A stretch of 14,718 nucleotides of DNA from Lentisphaerota bacterium. GTDB taxonomy: Bacteria; Verrucomicrobiota; Kiritimatiellia; RFP12; JAAYLN01. The position numbers were made by a program, and so were the translations under genes. The stretch spans positions 1 to 14,718 of the forward strand of contig JAAYZJ010000162.1 in the NCBI GenBank assembly GCA_012514915.1. The letters run 5' to 3'. The notes beneath the pieces are model-generated. The model searched no databases and was not told the DNA's origin. It saw nothing but the letters and a program-made list of their open reading frames with translations. Within the stretch, counting starts at the first letter, position 1. The number at the start of each line of letters is the position of its first letter. Below are positions 14,577 through 14,718 of this stretch, in pieces.

Positions 14577-14664
14577 GGACGGTCTTGGGACTCATCTGCA
14601 GGATGGCGGCGGCTTCGCCCCAGGCCGTGGGCTCCCGCCCCTCGCGCAGGGAGGCGATCAGCAA
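14577..14664 (-). other. Faint helix-turn-helix-like fragment
   Basis: The minus strand encodes LREGREPTAWGEAAAILQMS followed by PKTVRS, which has the look of a helix-turn-helix (EAAAILQMSPKTV) from a sigma-region-4-like or transposase/regulator protein. It has only a TTG directly behind a terminator U-tract, no ribosome site, and loses sense after about 30 residues, so it is at best a remnant. Confidence 0.2.
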
Positions 14665-14696
14665 AAAAGGAAGCCGCCCTTAGCGGGCGGCTTCCT
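14663..14696 (-). terminator. Strong intrinsic terminator, minus-strand direction
   Basis: AGGAAGCCGCCC (14668-14679) and GGGCGGCTTCCT (14685-14696) form a perfect 12-bp stem with a 5-nt loop. The plus strand has six A just before the hairpin (14663-14668), i.e. a U-tract after it on the minus-strand transcript. It should end transcription of a minus-strand gene lying to the right of the window. There is no T-tract on the other side, so it is not bidirectional. Confidence 0.85.
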
Positions 14697-14718
14697 GGAC
14701 GACTCCCATTGACGTCCA

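Larger units (their letters stand above)
13856..14718. other. Gene-poor accessory patch downstream of tRNA-Leu
   Basis: About 860 bp with no intact gene. From left to right it holds: a short hairpin and palindromic repeat copy B (13970-14104); an AT-richer stretch with four TAAGCGTTT-like repeats (14124-14231); a promoter-like sequence; a truncated Fic-like N-terminus (14279-14470); a phage-like fragment (14472-14576); a faint helix-turn-helix-like minus-strand fragment; and a minus-strand terminator. The last 22 bases show nothing recognisable. Base composition is visibly less GC-rich between about 14110 and 14300 than in the gene blocks. Confidence 0.7.

Noticed and set aside
1..14718. CRISPR array, riboswitch or rRNA
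   Set aside because: No regularly spaced repeats of CRISPR size, no recognisable riboswitch core and no rRNA segments were seen.

Overview
The window is high-GC chromosomal DNA with nine tightly packed minus-strand genes, one DinG-type helicase gene on the plus strand, one tRNA gene and a short decayed accessory patch at the right edge. Archaeal/vacuolar-type ATPase subunits, a UAP1-like nucleotidyltransferase and a YdbH/YnbE/YdbL envelope set point to a diderm bacterium. I favour the PVC superphylum (Verrucomicrobiota/Kiritimatiellota-like), but this is inference from gene content; no rRNA or other marker is present.

Left part (1-3800). A secreted protein of unknown function is cut by the left edge (minus strand). 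It is divergent from a 925-residue DinG-family Fe-S helicase (710-3487). The helicase gene converges with the large minus-strand block. Between them lie one copy of a ~102-bp palindromic repeat, starting immediately after the helicase stop codon, and a longer imperfect inverted repeat.

Middle (3800-13647). Read 5'->3' on the minus strand, the genes are: UAP1-like uridylyltransferase, CLC chloride transporter, YdbH, YnbE lipoprotein, YdbL, then after a 147-bp gap with a promoter-like sequence a PTS EIIA-like protein, a coiled-coil V-ATPase H/G-like stalk subunit, V-ATPase subunit C and V-ATPase subunit I. Start/stop overlaps (GTGA, ATGA, ATGA, ATGTTTAA) suggest translational coupling. The first five genes form an envelope group: nucleotide-sugar supply, ion transport, and a YdbH-YnbE-YdbL bridge of the kind that moves phospholipid between membranes in E. 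coli. The second group is a partial V-ATPase set led by a phosphotransferase-type regulator; the catalytic, central-rotor and proteolipid subunits (A, B, D, E, F, K) are not in the window.

Right part (13648-14718). A tRNA-Leu(UAA) gene with encoded CCA is followed by about 860 bp without an intact gene. It holds the second, inverted copy of the palindromic repeat (here with perfect 12-bp terminal inverted repeats), a set of roughly helically phased TAAGCGTTT-like repeats, a truncated N-terminus resembling Fic-family proteins, a directly abutting phage-like fragment with an in-frame stop, and a strong minus-strand intrinsic terminator. This patch looks like a small graveyard of mobile/accessory DNA next to a tRNA gene.

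I did not find a clearly new defence system or CRISPR array. The most unusual points are the structured palindromic repeat pair, the EIIA-led partial V-ATPase operon and the Fic/phage remnant.
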